The translations under genes and the position numbers were made by a program. A stretch of DNA of 42,024 nucleotides. Source: CAWUIO01 sp963922455 (GTDB lineage: Bacteria > Bacteroidota > Bacteroidia > Cytophagales > Microscillaceae). The notes beneath the pieces are model-generated. The model was not told the origin of the DNA and ran no database searches. It saw nothing but the letters and a program-made list of their open reading frames with translations. The stretch is from the NCBI GenBank assembly GCA_963922455.1, contig CAWUIO010000055.1, positions 1-42,024 on the forward strand. Reading direction: 5' to 3'. Positions 33,465 through 41,906 of this stretch are shown here, in pieces. How positions within the stretch are numbered: position 1 is the stretch's first letter; every line of letters starts with the position of its first letter.

Positions 33465-34514
33465 ATGTGGCATCGTCAAAACTCATGGCCCAAAAGCTTG
33501 GCAATATCATGGGTACTTCTGTTAACTCTATGGAGTAGTCCATCACAGGCATTACCTGGTTTTTTTGATTTAGGTGGTTTGGCTGCTCTAATTCTATCTC
33601 CAGACGACTCGACATCACTTTATCGGAAAGTAGAGCTCAAAGAGCAAAACCTAGAGATTTACTTAGAAAAAACTCAAGCCTTTATACGAGGGGAGTTCCA
33701 TCTAGTTAATCTAAGCTCAGATACGCTACAATTAAGACTAGCCCTTCCTAAAAGCCTGAGCCTTACCCACCCCGATTTGTATGTCATGCAATTTCGTAAT
33801 GTAGATAGCTTGGTAATCTGGGTGGATAGTCTCAGGCTAGCTTCCCAAGCGGTTCGTCTAAACCCGGGCAATTTAGAACCCGGTTCGGGATCTATGCAAT
33901 TATTGGCTTGGGAGGAAGTCCTCCTTAGTTTGGCTCCTGGCCAAAGCCGGACCATACGGACCTATGCAAAGGTGAAAACCAACCGGGCCTATCTGAGGCA
34001 GGGCTACGGAAAAGATTTTGGAGCTGGATTGGCCTTTTGTCTGTCTACTGCCAACCCCTGGCACGGAAGTATTGGCAAAGGGTATTGGCGTATTAGCTTG
34101 GGCAAAGGACTCAATTATTCAGATATTCAAGCCTTGTTTCCCGATGCCCGTTTTCATTACCAAGCCGATAGCCGGACTTTTGTCTACCGTTTTGAGGATC
34201 TTAGGCCCAAGCCAGAAGATGACCTGATTATTCGTTATGCGGCTCCTTTAAGCCAAGTAGAAGAGGATAGTACGATTGCCTACCTTGCCCACATGTTTAA
34301 TACCCTAGATAATCTGGCTAGCCAGGGACTCCCCAAGCTAAACCCCGAGCTTACGCGTCTTCATAATTTAGACGTTAAGGATTGGAAAAGCAGCTCTGGG
34401 TTTCTTTGGGCGATGTTTGTTTTGATTTTTGGTTTACCGTTTATTGTGATTACGGTGGGCGTAATTACAGTATGGCGCCGTATGCGGGAAACGAAACAAA
34501 AGAAAGCAGAATAA
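33465..34514 (+). CDS. Hypothetical exported protein with C-terminal membrane anchor
   Basis: A 349-residue protein with an N-terminal signal peptide (about 1-30, ending SSPSQALPG) and one transmembrane helix near the C-terminus (FLWAMFVLIFGLPFIVITVGVITVW) followed by a short basic tail. The exported part (30-310) is beta-rich: VELKEQNLEIYLEKTQAFIRGEFHLVNLSSDTLQLRLALP, later AWEEVLLSLAPGQSRTIRTYAKV. This recalls an immunoglobulin-like or DUF4424-like interaction domain, but I do not recognise the family. By topology the domain faces the periplasm. It stands alone between repeat copies 8 and 9. Confidence 0.78.
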   Translation: MWHRQNSWPKSLAISWVLLLTLWSSPSQALPGFFDLGGLAALILSPDDSTSLYRKVELKEQNLEIYLEKTQAFIRGEFHLVNLSSDTLQLRLALPKSLSLTHPDLYVMQFRNVDSLVIWVDSLRLASQAVRLNPGNLEPGSGSMQLLAWEEVLLSLAPGQSRTIRTYAKVKTNRAYLRQGYGKDFGAGLAFCLSTANPWHGSIGKGYWRISLGKGLNYSDIQALFPDARFHYQADSRTFVYRFEDLRPKPEDDLIIRYAAPLSQVEEDSTIAYLAHMFNTLDNLASQGLPKLNPELTRLHNLDVKDWKSSSGFLWAMFVLIFGLPFIVITVGVITVWRRMRETKQKKAE

Positions 34515-34546
34515 ATGCTCCCTTAGGAAGCCTAAACCCTTGAAAT

Positions 34547-34674
34547 GGCTTAGGGATGGAACGGCCTGTTTGAGCCCGCCGCTGGCTGTGCGTGGGCCGG
34601 CGAGTAGTGACAGCCCGACCCCGCGTGCCCCAATAATTGACCAAGGGCAGTTAATCAAACGCGGGGGAAGCCCC
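34547..34674 (+). repeat. Structured intergenic repeat, copy 9
   Basis: It lies between convergent genes, 33 bp after one stop and 37 bp from the other. Closing stem GGCTT (34547-34551) with AAGCC (34668-34672). The GC hairpin is CCCCGCGT (34619-34626) with ACGCGGGG (34659-34666): the last pair is T-A where others have C-G, changed on both sides. Confidence 0.9.
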
Positions 34675-34710
34675 TAATTTTTTAATTCACGGGGTGTCTC
34701 TCCTGGGCTC

Positions 34711-35076
34711 TTAAAACTTCACTAAATTAAAAGGGATCCGCACATCTTCCGAATAACGTAAACCGCTTTCGTACATATCAATATCATTGCTTTCATAATG
34801 CCAATTAACCAAGACTTGCCCCTGATTTTGATTTTGATATTTTTCTAAGCGCTGCATTAGCTCAAGAAATATGCGGGCCGAACTTGTATTGAAATAAGTC
34901 ATTTTAAAGTTTATTTCCAGGCGTCTGCCCGGATGGGCCATTTGAGAGTCGAGCCACTCCATAATAGGCAAAAAGAACTCCTGGGTATATTCGTGATAGG
35001 ACTCCCCTCCGATGTACAATACACCATTTTGTGAGTCCATGTTAATCTCAGGAACATACTCTCTTGGGTTTTTCAT
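34711..35076 (-). CDS. SiaC-like (DUF1987) regulatory phosphoprotein
   Basis: A 121-residue protein with the DUF1987 pattern: PEINMDSQNGVLYIGGESYHEYTQEFFLPIMEWL, then LEINFKMTYFNTSSARIFLELMQRLEKY. In Pseudomonas SiaC the Thr in the equivalent FNTSS strand is phosphorylated by the SiaB kinase and dephosphorylated by the PP2C phosphatase SiaA, controlling a diguanylate cyclase. The fold is a STAS-like anti-sigma antagonist analogue. No siaB or siaD is adjacent. It faces away from the CHAT-STAND-lectin operon with about 390 bp of shared upstream DNA. A SpoIIE-type phosphatase lies 11 kb away. Confidence 0.87.
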   Translation of the reverse strand: MKNPREYVPEINMDSQNGVLYIGGESYHEYTQEFFLPIMEWLDSQMAHPGRRLEINFKMTYFNTSSARIFLELMQRLEKYQNQNQGQVLVNWHYESNDIDMYESGLRYSEDVRIPFNLVKF

Positions 35077-35464
35077 AGTGCTTTTGCGTTACATTTTTGA
35101 CTTCTCGATGAAATTAAACTGATTGATTCCTGCTCTTATAAACGATTTTTTTGCAAAAAGCGATTGCAGAGAAATCCTCTATTGGCCTCATTTTGAGGAT
35201 ATTCCTTACAAATGTAGGGCGCTAGCTTCTTCTGATTAGGTTTATGAAAAGGGCTTGATAAAATTTTAAAGGGAAGTACTTGCCTCTCAGAGAGTTGATT
35301 ATCTACTTTGGGCCTCCTATCTATTTTTTGGGATAGGTTAGGAAATGAAAGACCACTACCCAGGCCGACTTACCAGGAGAAAAAAAGCTAGAATGCCCAA
35401 CTCACTTGCACAATCTCAAAAAAGGCTTAGCTTTATTGAATCAACAGGTTTAAAACTCAAGAAT
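35077..35464. other. Divergent promoter region between siaC-like and CHAT genes
   Basis: AT-rich, no gene seen. A 6-bp hairpin, CCTATC (35316-35321) with GATAGG (35332-35337), lies upstream of the CHAT start. The CHAT frame is open back to 35345, but that extension is basic, unlike the family, and probably untranslated. Confidence 0.45.
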
Positions 35465-37366
35465 ATGGTTAAGCCCATCGTTTTTTTAGCATTTGCCAAT
35501 GATCAAGAAGCTTTTCTGAGTAACCTGGAAAAGGAAAGGGATACTATTTTAAAAGCCTTACATCCCCTGGTAGAACTTGAGAAGTTGGAGGTATATAGTT
35601 TGGGCGCAAGCTCAGTGGATGATATTTTCGACACCTTTACCAAGTTTAAAGACCGGATTGTCATTTTTCATTACGGGGGGCATGCCAACAGTGAAGCCTT
35701 GCAGTTGGAAGACCAACTGGCCAATGCATCCGGATTGGCGAAGTTAATTGCCCAGCAGAAAGAACTCCAATTGGTTTTCTTAAACGGTTGTTCTACCCGA
35801 AACCAAGTGCAGCAATTAGTAGAATTGGGAGTAAAAGCCGTGATAGCCACCCATAACCCCATTGAAGACGATAAGGCCCTGGTTTTTTCGGAGCAGTTTT
35901 ATGAGTCGCTAGCGAGTGAAGCTACCTTGGAAGATGCTTTTAAAGTGGCGGTTTCTAGGCTAGAAACCACAAACAATAGCCCCGAGGGCGGGATTTCTCA
36001 GCATCGTTTTTTGAAAGGATATAAAGCCAAACAAGAAATTAGAGAAAATCCCTGGGGGCTTTTTTTGCCCGAAAATGGCCACAGTGCTACTTGGAAAATC
36101 ACACATGTCAACCGGGCTTTGAATGAACGTCTAAGCATCGCGCTGGTACAAGCCATGGCGGAGACCCATAATCCCCTAGCAAGCCGATTTTTAAAATCAG
36201 TTGCCGAAAGAGAAGATTGGTGGGCTGTAGAGGGAGACCTGGACAATGCCAAGCGCGTAATCGTGAAAGAATTTGTGGGGGTATTGGGCACCCATCTGCG
36301 TAAGTTGATGGCCATTGGCAAAGAAGTGCCCCCAACTTCACAAACCTATATAAAATATATTGAGCAGTGTGCTTCCCTGAGCACTTGTGCCTTGGACTTG
36401 CTGAATTTTGTGTATTTGTCCTGTCTTTGGGATATTATGAGCAAGCAGTCGCTGGAATTGGCCCCGGAATACAAGCAGGTACTCCATCATTTCTTTCAAG
36501 ATCCCTCGGCCAGTACCCAGGAAAGGCTTATGCTTTTACAAACTTGTCAAAACATATTTATGCAACAAGGCTTAGACTTTCCGCTTGAGGAGTTGAAAAA
36601 CTTAGACAAGGATTTGGAAGAGGAGAGTCCATTTTGCCAAGCCCTGCTTCATTTAGAAGCCCTGGCAGACAGAAGCAAAACGAATGATTGTAATGTCTTT
36701 GATAGTTTGGAAGCCGAACGGGATTTAGGCATCATCTTATACCGACTGGCTTTTTTGAGTAATTACCGGATGGTTTCCATGAAAAATATTGGTTTTTCGG
36801 CCATTCGAAACCAAGACCCCCGGTATGTGCATTATTATGCGCCTTTAGAGGTAGATACCCATGCGGGATCTCTTGAAGAAAAAGTAAAATATACGGAGCA
36901 AACCGTAGAAACTGAAGCCATCCTCTTGTACCAAAAAGATTATCAGGAAAGCATCAACTTATTTCCCTTTATCATCGATTATAATGCCTTGACTGGAGAA
37001 AGTGGCTCCAAAGTCTGTTTTTATACCAACCGGGACCTTTCGGATGGTAGTTTAAATTTTCGCTTCCTGGAAAACAAGCAACTTCAAAATATTTCCTTTT
37101 CGGATATCTTGGAGTCACATCATACCCTAGACGACTTTCAAGCCAGTATTGAAGAAAGAAGAAAAAACGTGCGAAACCATGAAGATAAGCAAAGCATTCG
37201 CGCTTCCTATAAAAAACTCAATCAACTGATTACCGACAATGAGTTAAGAAGCAGGCTCAACCTGGATAGAGTATGGCTCTATTTTGAACAAGCTAAAAAA
37301 ACCATCTTGGGGAAAGCTAAGGAGTCGCCGCTCAGTAGCGATGATTTTTTTGAAGATGATTTTTGA
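35465..37366 (+). CDS. Cytoplasmic CHAT-domain (caspase-like) protease, operon gene 1
   Basis: 633 residues from the ATG at 35465; MVKPIVFLAFANDQEAFL is a typical CHAT start, so the 40-residue upstream extension is ignored. The N-terminal about 200 residues form a compact CHAT domain with catalytic His73 (FHYGGHAN) and Cys109 (FLNGCSTR), then VKAVIATHNPIEDDKALVFSEQFYESL. No signal peptide: cytoplasmic. Residues about 240-630 are mostly helical and not recognised, with a mixed segment around FPFIIDYNALTGESG and an acidic tail DDFFEDDF. It is first in an operon with a STAND NTPase (65-bp gap) and an LRR/lectin protein, suggesting the NTPase controls its activity. Confidence 0.9.
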   Translation: MVKPIVFLAFANDQEAFLSNLEKERDTILKALHPLVELEKLEVYSLGASSVDDIFDTFTKFKDRIVIFHYGGHANSEALQLEDQLANASGLAKLIAQQKELQLVFLNGCSTRNQVQQLVELGVKAVIATHNPIEDDKALVFSEQFYESLASEATLEDAFKVAVSRLETTNNSPEGGISQHRFLKGYKAKQEIRENPWGLFLPENGHSATWKITHVNRALNERLSIALVQAMAETHNPLASRFLKSVAEREDWWAVEGDLDNAKRVIVKEFVGVLGTHLRKLMAIGKEVPPTSQTYIKYIEQCASLSTCALDLLNFVYLSCLWDIMSKQSLELAPEYKQVLHHFFQDPSASTQERLMLLQTCQNIFMQQGLDFPLEELKNLDKDLEEESPFCQALLHLEALADRSKTNDCNVFDSLEAERDLGIILYRLAFLSNYRMVSMKNIGFSAIRNQDPRYVHYYAPLEVDTHAGSLEEKVKYTEQTVETEAILLYQKDYQESINLFPFIIDYNALTGESGSKVCFYTNRDLSDGSLNFRFLENKQLQNISFSDILESHHTLDDFQASIEERRKNVRNHEDKQSIRASYKKLNQLITDNELRSRLNLDRVWLYFEQAKKTILGKAKESPLSSDDFFEDDF

Positions 37367-37431
37367 GTTGAGCTCATGGATCTGAAAGCAAACCAAGTTT
37401 TTTTTCTCCTATTTCGGAATTATCTCGACCT

Positions 37432-39360
37432 ATGAATACAATATATCCCTTTAAGTTTTTAGATTCTTATACCCTGGAAGACCGAGATATTTTTTTTGGC
37501 CGGGATGAGGAGATTGAAATTCTCTACGAGATGGTCTTCCAAACCAAAATCTTATTGGTATACGGAGCTTCGGGTACGGGGAAAACCAGCCTAATCCAAA
37601 GTGGCTTGGCCGGGAAGTTTGAGACCCACGACTGGCTATCCTTATTCGTGCGACGAAAAGAAAATATCAATAAGTCTTTGCAAGAGGCCTTGGCCTCGGC
37701 TGGGGGAAACGAAGAAAGCGACACCCAGGCACTCAGTAGTAACTTTTTCCTGGAAGAGTACGAATACACGGAATCTGGGGGCAGCCTGAGCCCCAAGAAG
37801 GTAGAAAGCCCCATCAATAAATCACTCAATAACATTTACCTCAAGCACTTTCGGCCTATCTATTTGATTTTTGATCAATTGGAAGAACTCTATGTGATTG
37901 GAGATAAGGAAGAGCAAGCCCAGTTTATTGCCTCAGTTAAGGAAATCTTGAGAGTGGATAAGCCCGTCAAAATTATCTTTTCCATCCGGGAAGAGTATCT
38001 GGGCCGCCTCTATGAATTTGAACAGGAAGTCCCGGAGCTATTGAGAAAAAAACTCCGGGTAGAGCCGATGAACCTGGATAAGGTGAGCCAAGTGCTCCTA
38101 GGGATCCACGCCAATAAACGTACTCACGTAAAGCTGCAAAATGGGGAAGAAGACCAAATCATCCAAACCGTTTTTGAGAAAATACGGGGGGAGGGAAAAG
38201 GCTTGAGTATCCCCCTTCCCTACTTTCAAGTGTTTTTGGATAAGCTCTATCTAGAAGAAACCAAGAGCCCGGAAAACCCCCGGGGAGATGAAAGCCGGCA
38301 GTCGGAGGCGGTCTTTCATTTGGAAACCCTTCAAAATATGGGCGATATCGGCGATGTCTTGCGGGATTTTTTGGACAATCAGGTCAATTACATTGCCCGG
38401 GAGCAGCAATTGGACGAAGAAGATATCTGGAAAATTCTATCTCCCTTTGTGACCTTAGACGGTACCAAGCAACCAATCACCCAGGAAGACTTAGGGCCTC
38501 GTTTGCCAGAAATAGATACGGACTTAATTGCCCAAGTACTCCAAAGCCTAGAAACCCGGAGGATTTTACGCTTTTCGGAAGATGATGGCCTATACGAAGT
38601 AGCCCACGACTCCTTGGCCAAGCAAATTGCCGAAAAACGCAGCGATGAAGAAATTGCTTTGATGGAAGTGCAGCGATTAATCAAGACCCAAAGCCAATTG
38701 GAAGCCAGCGTCCGGGAGCCCTTTACCGAGAAGCAGCTCAACTTTATGGAGCCTTTTCTGGGGAAACTCAACCTAAGCGAAGAAGACCGTATTTTTATTG
38801 AAGAAAGTAGGGGGCGCATGCTCCGGGTCAAGCAAGAAGCCTACATAAAAGCCCAAGAAGAAGAAGCCAAAGCCCGCCTCGACGCCCAAAAAGCCCGCTC
38901 CCAAAGGATTCAGTTTTATTTAACTTTTATAGCCTTTGGGATTGCTTTACTAGCGGGGGTTTTCTTTTATCGGGCCCAAATTGCTCAAAGAAGAGCCTCC
39001 GAGCAAGCAAGTGAAGCTCAGGAACAAAGAAGAATTGCCCTAGAGCAACAAAAAATTGCCCATGTTGAGAAAATGAAGGCAGACTCAGCCAGAAGAGAAG
39101 CTGAGGAACAAAAAGCAATTGCCATAACTCAAAAAGAAAGGGCCGCTATAGTCGCCTTTGAAGCCAAACAAGCTAAGGCAAAAGCCGACTCTATCGCTCA
39201 GGCCCTAAAAATGGAAAAGGCCAAAAACTTCATTATCAAAGCCCAAAACATGATCAACCTTCGGGAGTACCAAGTAGCCCGTAGGTATCTGGATGAGGCC
39301 TATGCCCTAGATCCCACAAATCCAAAAATTCGAGAATTACGCTATGCAAGCACACAATAA
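37432..39360 (+). CDS. Membrane-spanning STAND-type NTPase (nSTAND), operon gene 2
   Basis: 642 residues. The N-terminal NTPase begins with the STAND-like FFGRDEEIEILYEMV, P-loop GASGTGKTS (45-53) and Walker B YLIFDQLEELY (D148), then sensor IIFSIREEYLGRL. A winged-helix-like segment follows (EVAHDSLAKQIAEKRSDEE, about 390-410). One transmembrane helix lies at about 494-514. It is followed by a charged, Ala/Glu/Lys-rich coiled coil (about 515-600) and a C-terminal TPR-like unit (LREYQVARRYLDEAYALDPTNP). Topology implies a cytoplasmic NTPase and periplasmic coiled coil with TPR. Its 3' end overlaps the next gene by 17 bp in another frame, so translation is coupled. Confidence 0.92.
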   Translation: MNTIYPFKFLDSYTLEDRDIFFGRDEEIEILYEMVFQTKILLVYGASGTGKTSLIQSGLAGKFETHDWLSLFVRRKENINKSLQEALASAGGNEESDTQALSSNFFLEEYEYTESGGSLSPKKVESPINKSLNNIYLKHFRPIYLIFDQLEELYVIGDKEEQAQFIASVKEILRVDKPVKIIFSIREEYLGRLYEFEQEVPELLRKKLRVEPMNLDKVSQVLLGIHANKRTHVKLQNGEEDQIIQTVFEKIRGEGKGLSIPLPYFQVFLDKLYLEETKSPENPRGDESRQSEAVFHLETLQNMGDIGDVLRDFLDNQVNYIAREQQLDEEDIWKILSPFVTLDGTKQPITQEDLGPRLPEIDTDLIAQVLQSLETRRILRFSEDDGLYEVAHDSLAKQIAEKRSDEEIALMEVQRLIKTQSQLEASVREPFTEKQLNFMEPFLGKLNLSEEDRIFIEESRGRMLRVKQEAYIKAQEEEAKARLDAQKARSQRIQFYLTFIAFGIALLAGVFFYRAQIAQRRASEQASEAQEQRRIALEQQKIAHVEKMKADSARREAEEQKAIAITQKERAAIVAFEAKQAKAKADSIAQALKMEKAKNFIIKAQNMINLREYQVARRYLDEAYALDPTNPKIRELRYASTQ

Positions 39361-41770
39361 AATTTGGGGGCTGATTTGCCTTTTGGCTTACCTAATCGGG
39401 GGAAGTGCCCACAGTACCCAGGCTCAAGACTGTGAGTTCTACCAAAGCATGATCCAGGCGGGGGATGCTGCTTTTCAAGAAAATAATTATACCCAGGCCC
39501 TTCGGAAGTTTACCTCGGCCATGATCCATTGCCCCGAAAATAGCAATGTCGCCTATCAAAGGATGCAAGCCGTATTTGACCGGATGGAGTCCTTACGCAA
39601 GCGCTCCGATTCGGTCAGGATGATCATTCAGGAGGCCCAAGCCCGTATGGAACTGGCTATGTTTGATAATGCCGTTCGAAGGCAAGTACCCGATTGGAAA
39701 GGCTTGAATAATTACTATTATGAAGATCCCAAGGGCCTTCTCGGCCAGATAGACAGTTTGGATTTTAGTCATAGTGGCTTGCTTAAAATCCCTGAGATGG
39801 TTTTCTACTGTACGAATCTCAGGCATGTGAACCTGTTAGGAAATCCCGACTTGAATATAGACTCCCTGCATGATTTTTTGGATAGTATGCAGGTTAACGC
39901 CAACCAGTTGAATAGCGTTTATCTCAGCGTGTATTCCTTAGACTCTTTAGATAAAGATTATCGGCCATTCGTGAGGGGGCTGGAATTAATTCACCCCAAC
40001 TTGGCGGGAGAAGCAGATAAAAGTCAAGACTATAGGCTGAATAAGCTTTCCGATTATACCAACGTGGAGTCTTTATCCATCCCCGAAAACGGGATACGCT
40101 TCCTTCCCGAGAATTTGGGAAGCTTAAAGCAACTGAATTATCTGAATTTAAGCTTCAATAAGCTCATGGCCTTACCCCCAAGTATAGGTGAACTCTCTAA
40201 TCTAACCTACTTGAATATTTCTCATAATGCTTTGCAAAGTCTCCCGGCCGAATTTTACCAACTTAGCCGCTTAATTGACTTAAAAGCTCAACATAATACC
40301 CTCTTTGATCTGGACAAACGCTTGAAGAATTTCCAAGAGTTAGAAATATTAGACTTATCGTATAATGTGTTAAGCACGCTACCCAACCTGAACTACCTGC
40401 AGAAACTAAGAAAACTCAATTTAGCCGGGAATCCGATTGCTTTTCTAGCCTCACTAGATTCCTTAGAACAACTCCAAGAATTGGTCCTAAAAGACAATCC
40501 CTACATAGACGTAAAGGAGATAGAATTGCTCAAATCCTATTTAAAAAAAACCAACGTGGTTTATCTCCAAAATTCTTTAGGTTCCGATACCCAATTAGAG
40601 ATGGGCGATTCTCTTGTATCGGCCAATTGGGAATTTTACATGACGGTACAGCGGGATGGCAATGTGGTGATATATCCCGATCGCCCCCTAGCCAAAGGGG
40701 AGCGGGTTCCATGGCAAACCAATACCTACTATGCCGGAGAAGGCTGTATACTAAGGCTTCAAGATGGCAATTTGTCGGTATTTGATGCTCAAGGACGGGC
40801 CATATGGTCTTCAAGGACGGGGCCCAATTATAACCCTGCTTTTAGCTTTGAAGATACCTACCCGGTGAAGGCTGTTTTAGAAAACGATGGGAACTTACAT
40901 TTAAAAAGTATCCGTGATAACGTAGTCTGGCAAAGTCAAAAAGGCAATTTATACGGGAAGGGAAATGTCTTTCCTCCCCAAACCTGGTCTTTAAAAGCTG
41001 GTGAAAAACAAACGAACAACTACGGTTTTGCCTTGGAATTAGAGCAAAATGGTAACTTCCGCCTTTACAAGCTGGAACAGCCCAAAACCACCCTCTGGGA
41101 AACCGGAACGAGCATGAAGGGGCCAGGATCTCATCTAGACATGCAAGCCGATGGGCACCTGGTATTGTATGACTCCCAGAAGAAAGTGCCTTGGAAAAGT
41201 GGAACTCATCCCTACCATGATCGCCGTTTTAGCTATCTGTTTACGAAACCAGTGTCGGCCCAAATAGGTCCAGATGGGGTGCTTAGGCTTCGCAATGCGG
41301 CCGGCTTTGTCCTTTGGGAAACCAAGACCGGGAGTAATACGGGAGAATTTACCAAGTTTCCCAATTCGTATCGCGAAATAAAGCCCGACGAAGAGCTAAG
41401 TTCTCCCGATGGTGTGTATTCGTTCAAAGTGAATAATAAAGGGGGCTATATCTATAAAACCCTTACGAAATCTGATGTGTGGAGCACCGGCACCCAAGCC
41501 CAAAATGCCGAATTGATTTTCCAAGAAGATGGCAACCTGGTACTCTACGATGTCACCAATGATGAAAGAAAACCGATTTGGGCCTCCGATACGCATCCCG
41601 CATTTGATAGCCGTTTTCGTAGCCAGGAGTACAAGCCCGTATTTTTAAAATTGGGGAATGATGGCCAATTGGCTTTATACAGCATTACCGGCCGCAAGGT
41701 GTGGCAAACCGTTTTTCAAAACCTACAAGGGGAGGGCGCTTTGTGTCCATTGGGTAAGGCTAAACGCTAA
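39344..41770 (+). CDS. Exported TPR-LRR-B-lectin protein, operon gene 3
   Basis: An 808-residue protein with signal peptide ending STQAQ (about residue 28). Domains: a TPR-like segment (about 30-90, GDAAFQENNYTQALRKFTSAMIHCP); leucine-rich repeats (about 137-165 and 236-405, such as LNLSFNKLMALPPSIGELSNL); then a long bulb-type lectin region (about 420-805). At least seven beta units of the QxDxNxVxY type occur. Two are intact (QRDGNVVIY from 436, QEDGNLVLY from 727) and one has His for Asn (QADGHLVLY from 601); others are degenerate. Intact motifs bind mannose in plant lectins. The protein is periplasmic or surface-exposed and probably the sensor or ligand partner of the STAND protein. No T9SS sorting domain. 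Repeat copy 10 starts 6 bp after its stop. Confidence 0.92.
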   Translation: MQAHNKIWGLICLLAYLIGGSAHSTQAQDCEFYQSMIQAGDAAFQENNYTQALRKFTSAMIHCPENSNVAYQRMQAVFDRMESLRKRSDSVRMIIQEAQARMELAMFDNAVRRQVPDWKGLNNYYYEDPKGLLGQIDSLDFSHSGLLKIPEMVFYCTNLRHVNLLGNPDLNIDSLHDFLDSMQVNANQLNSVYLSVYSLDSLDKDYRPFVRGLELIHPNLAGEADKSQDYRLNKLSDYTNVESLSIPENGIRFLPENLGSLKQLNYLNLSFNKLMALPPSIGELSNLTYLNISHNALQSLPAEFYQLSRLIDLKAQHNTLFDLDKRLKNFQELEILDLSYNVLSTLPNLNYLQKLRKLNLAGNPIAFLASLDSLEQLQELVLKDNPYIDVKEIELLKSYLKKTNVVYLQNSLGSDTQLEMGDSLVSANWEFYMTVQRDGNVVIYPDRPLAKGERVPWQTNTYYAGEGCILRLQDGNLSVFDAQGRAIWSSRTGPNYNPAFSFEDTYPVKAVLENDGNLHLKSIRDNVVWQSQKGNLYGKGNVFPPQTWSLKAGEKQTNNYGFALELEQNGNFRLYKLEQPKTTLWETGTSMKGPGSHLDMQADGHLVLYDSQKKVPWKSGTHPYHDRRFSYLFTKPVSAQIGPDGVLRLRNAAGFVLWETKTGSNTGEFTKFPNSYREIKPDEELSSPDGVYSFKVNNKGGYIYKTLTKSDVWSTGTQAQNAELIFQEDGNLVLYDVTNDERKPIWASDTHPAFDSRFRSQEYKPVFLKLGNDGQLALYSITGRKVWQTVFQNLQGEGALCPLGKAKR

Positions 41771-41775
41771 GCCTT

Positions 41776-41906
41776 GGGGCTTCCCCGCGCTATAAAAAAG
41801 GCTGCCCGCTGGGAAGCCTGTACCCGGCGCGGGTCGGGCTGTCACTACTCGCTGCCTCTCCCCGCAGGCCCGCACGAGCTCAAACATGCCGTTCCATCCC
41901 TAAGCC
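41776..41906 (-). repeat. Structured intergenic repeat, copy 10
   Basis: Minus orientation, directly after the LRR/lectin stop. Closing arms GGCTT (41778-41782) and AAGCC (41902-41906); hairpin CCCCGCGC with GCGCGGGT; inner stem the CTCG/CGAG variant shared with copy 2. The hairpin loop contains its own small stem (GGCT...AGCC). Confidence 0.88.

Noticed and set aside
1..41906. The recurring intergenic repeat as a CRISPR array or integron attC set
   Set aside because: Copies are kilobases apart, in both orientations, with whole genes or operons between them; there are no spacer-sized gaps, no cas genes and no integrase, so neither fits.
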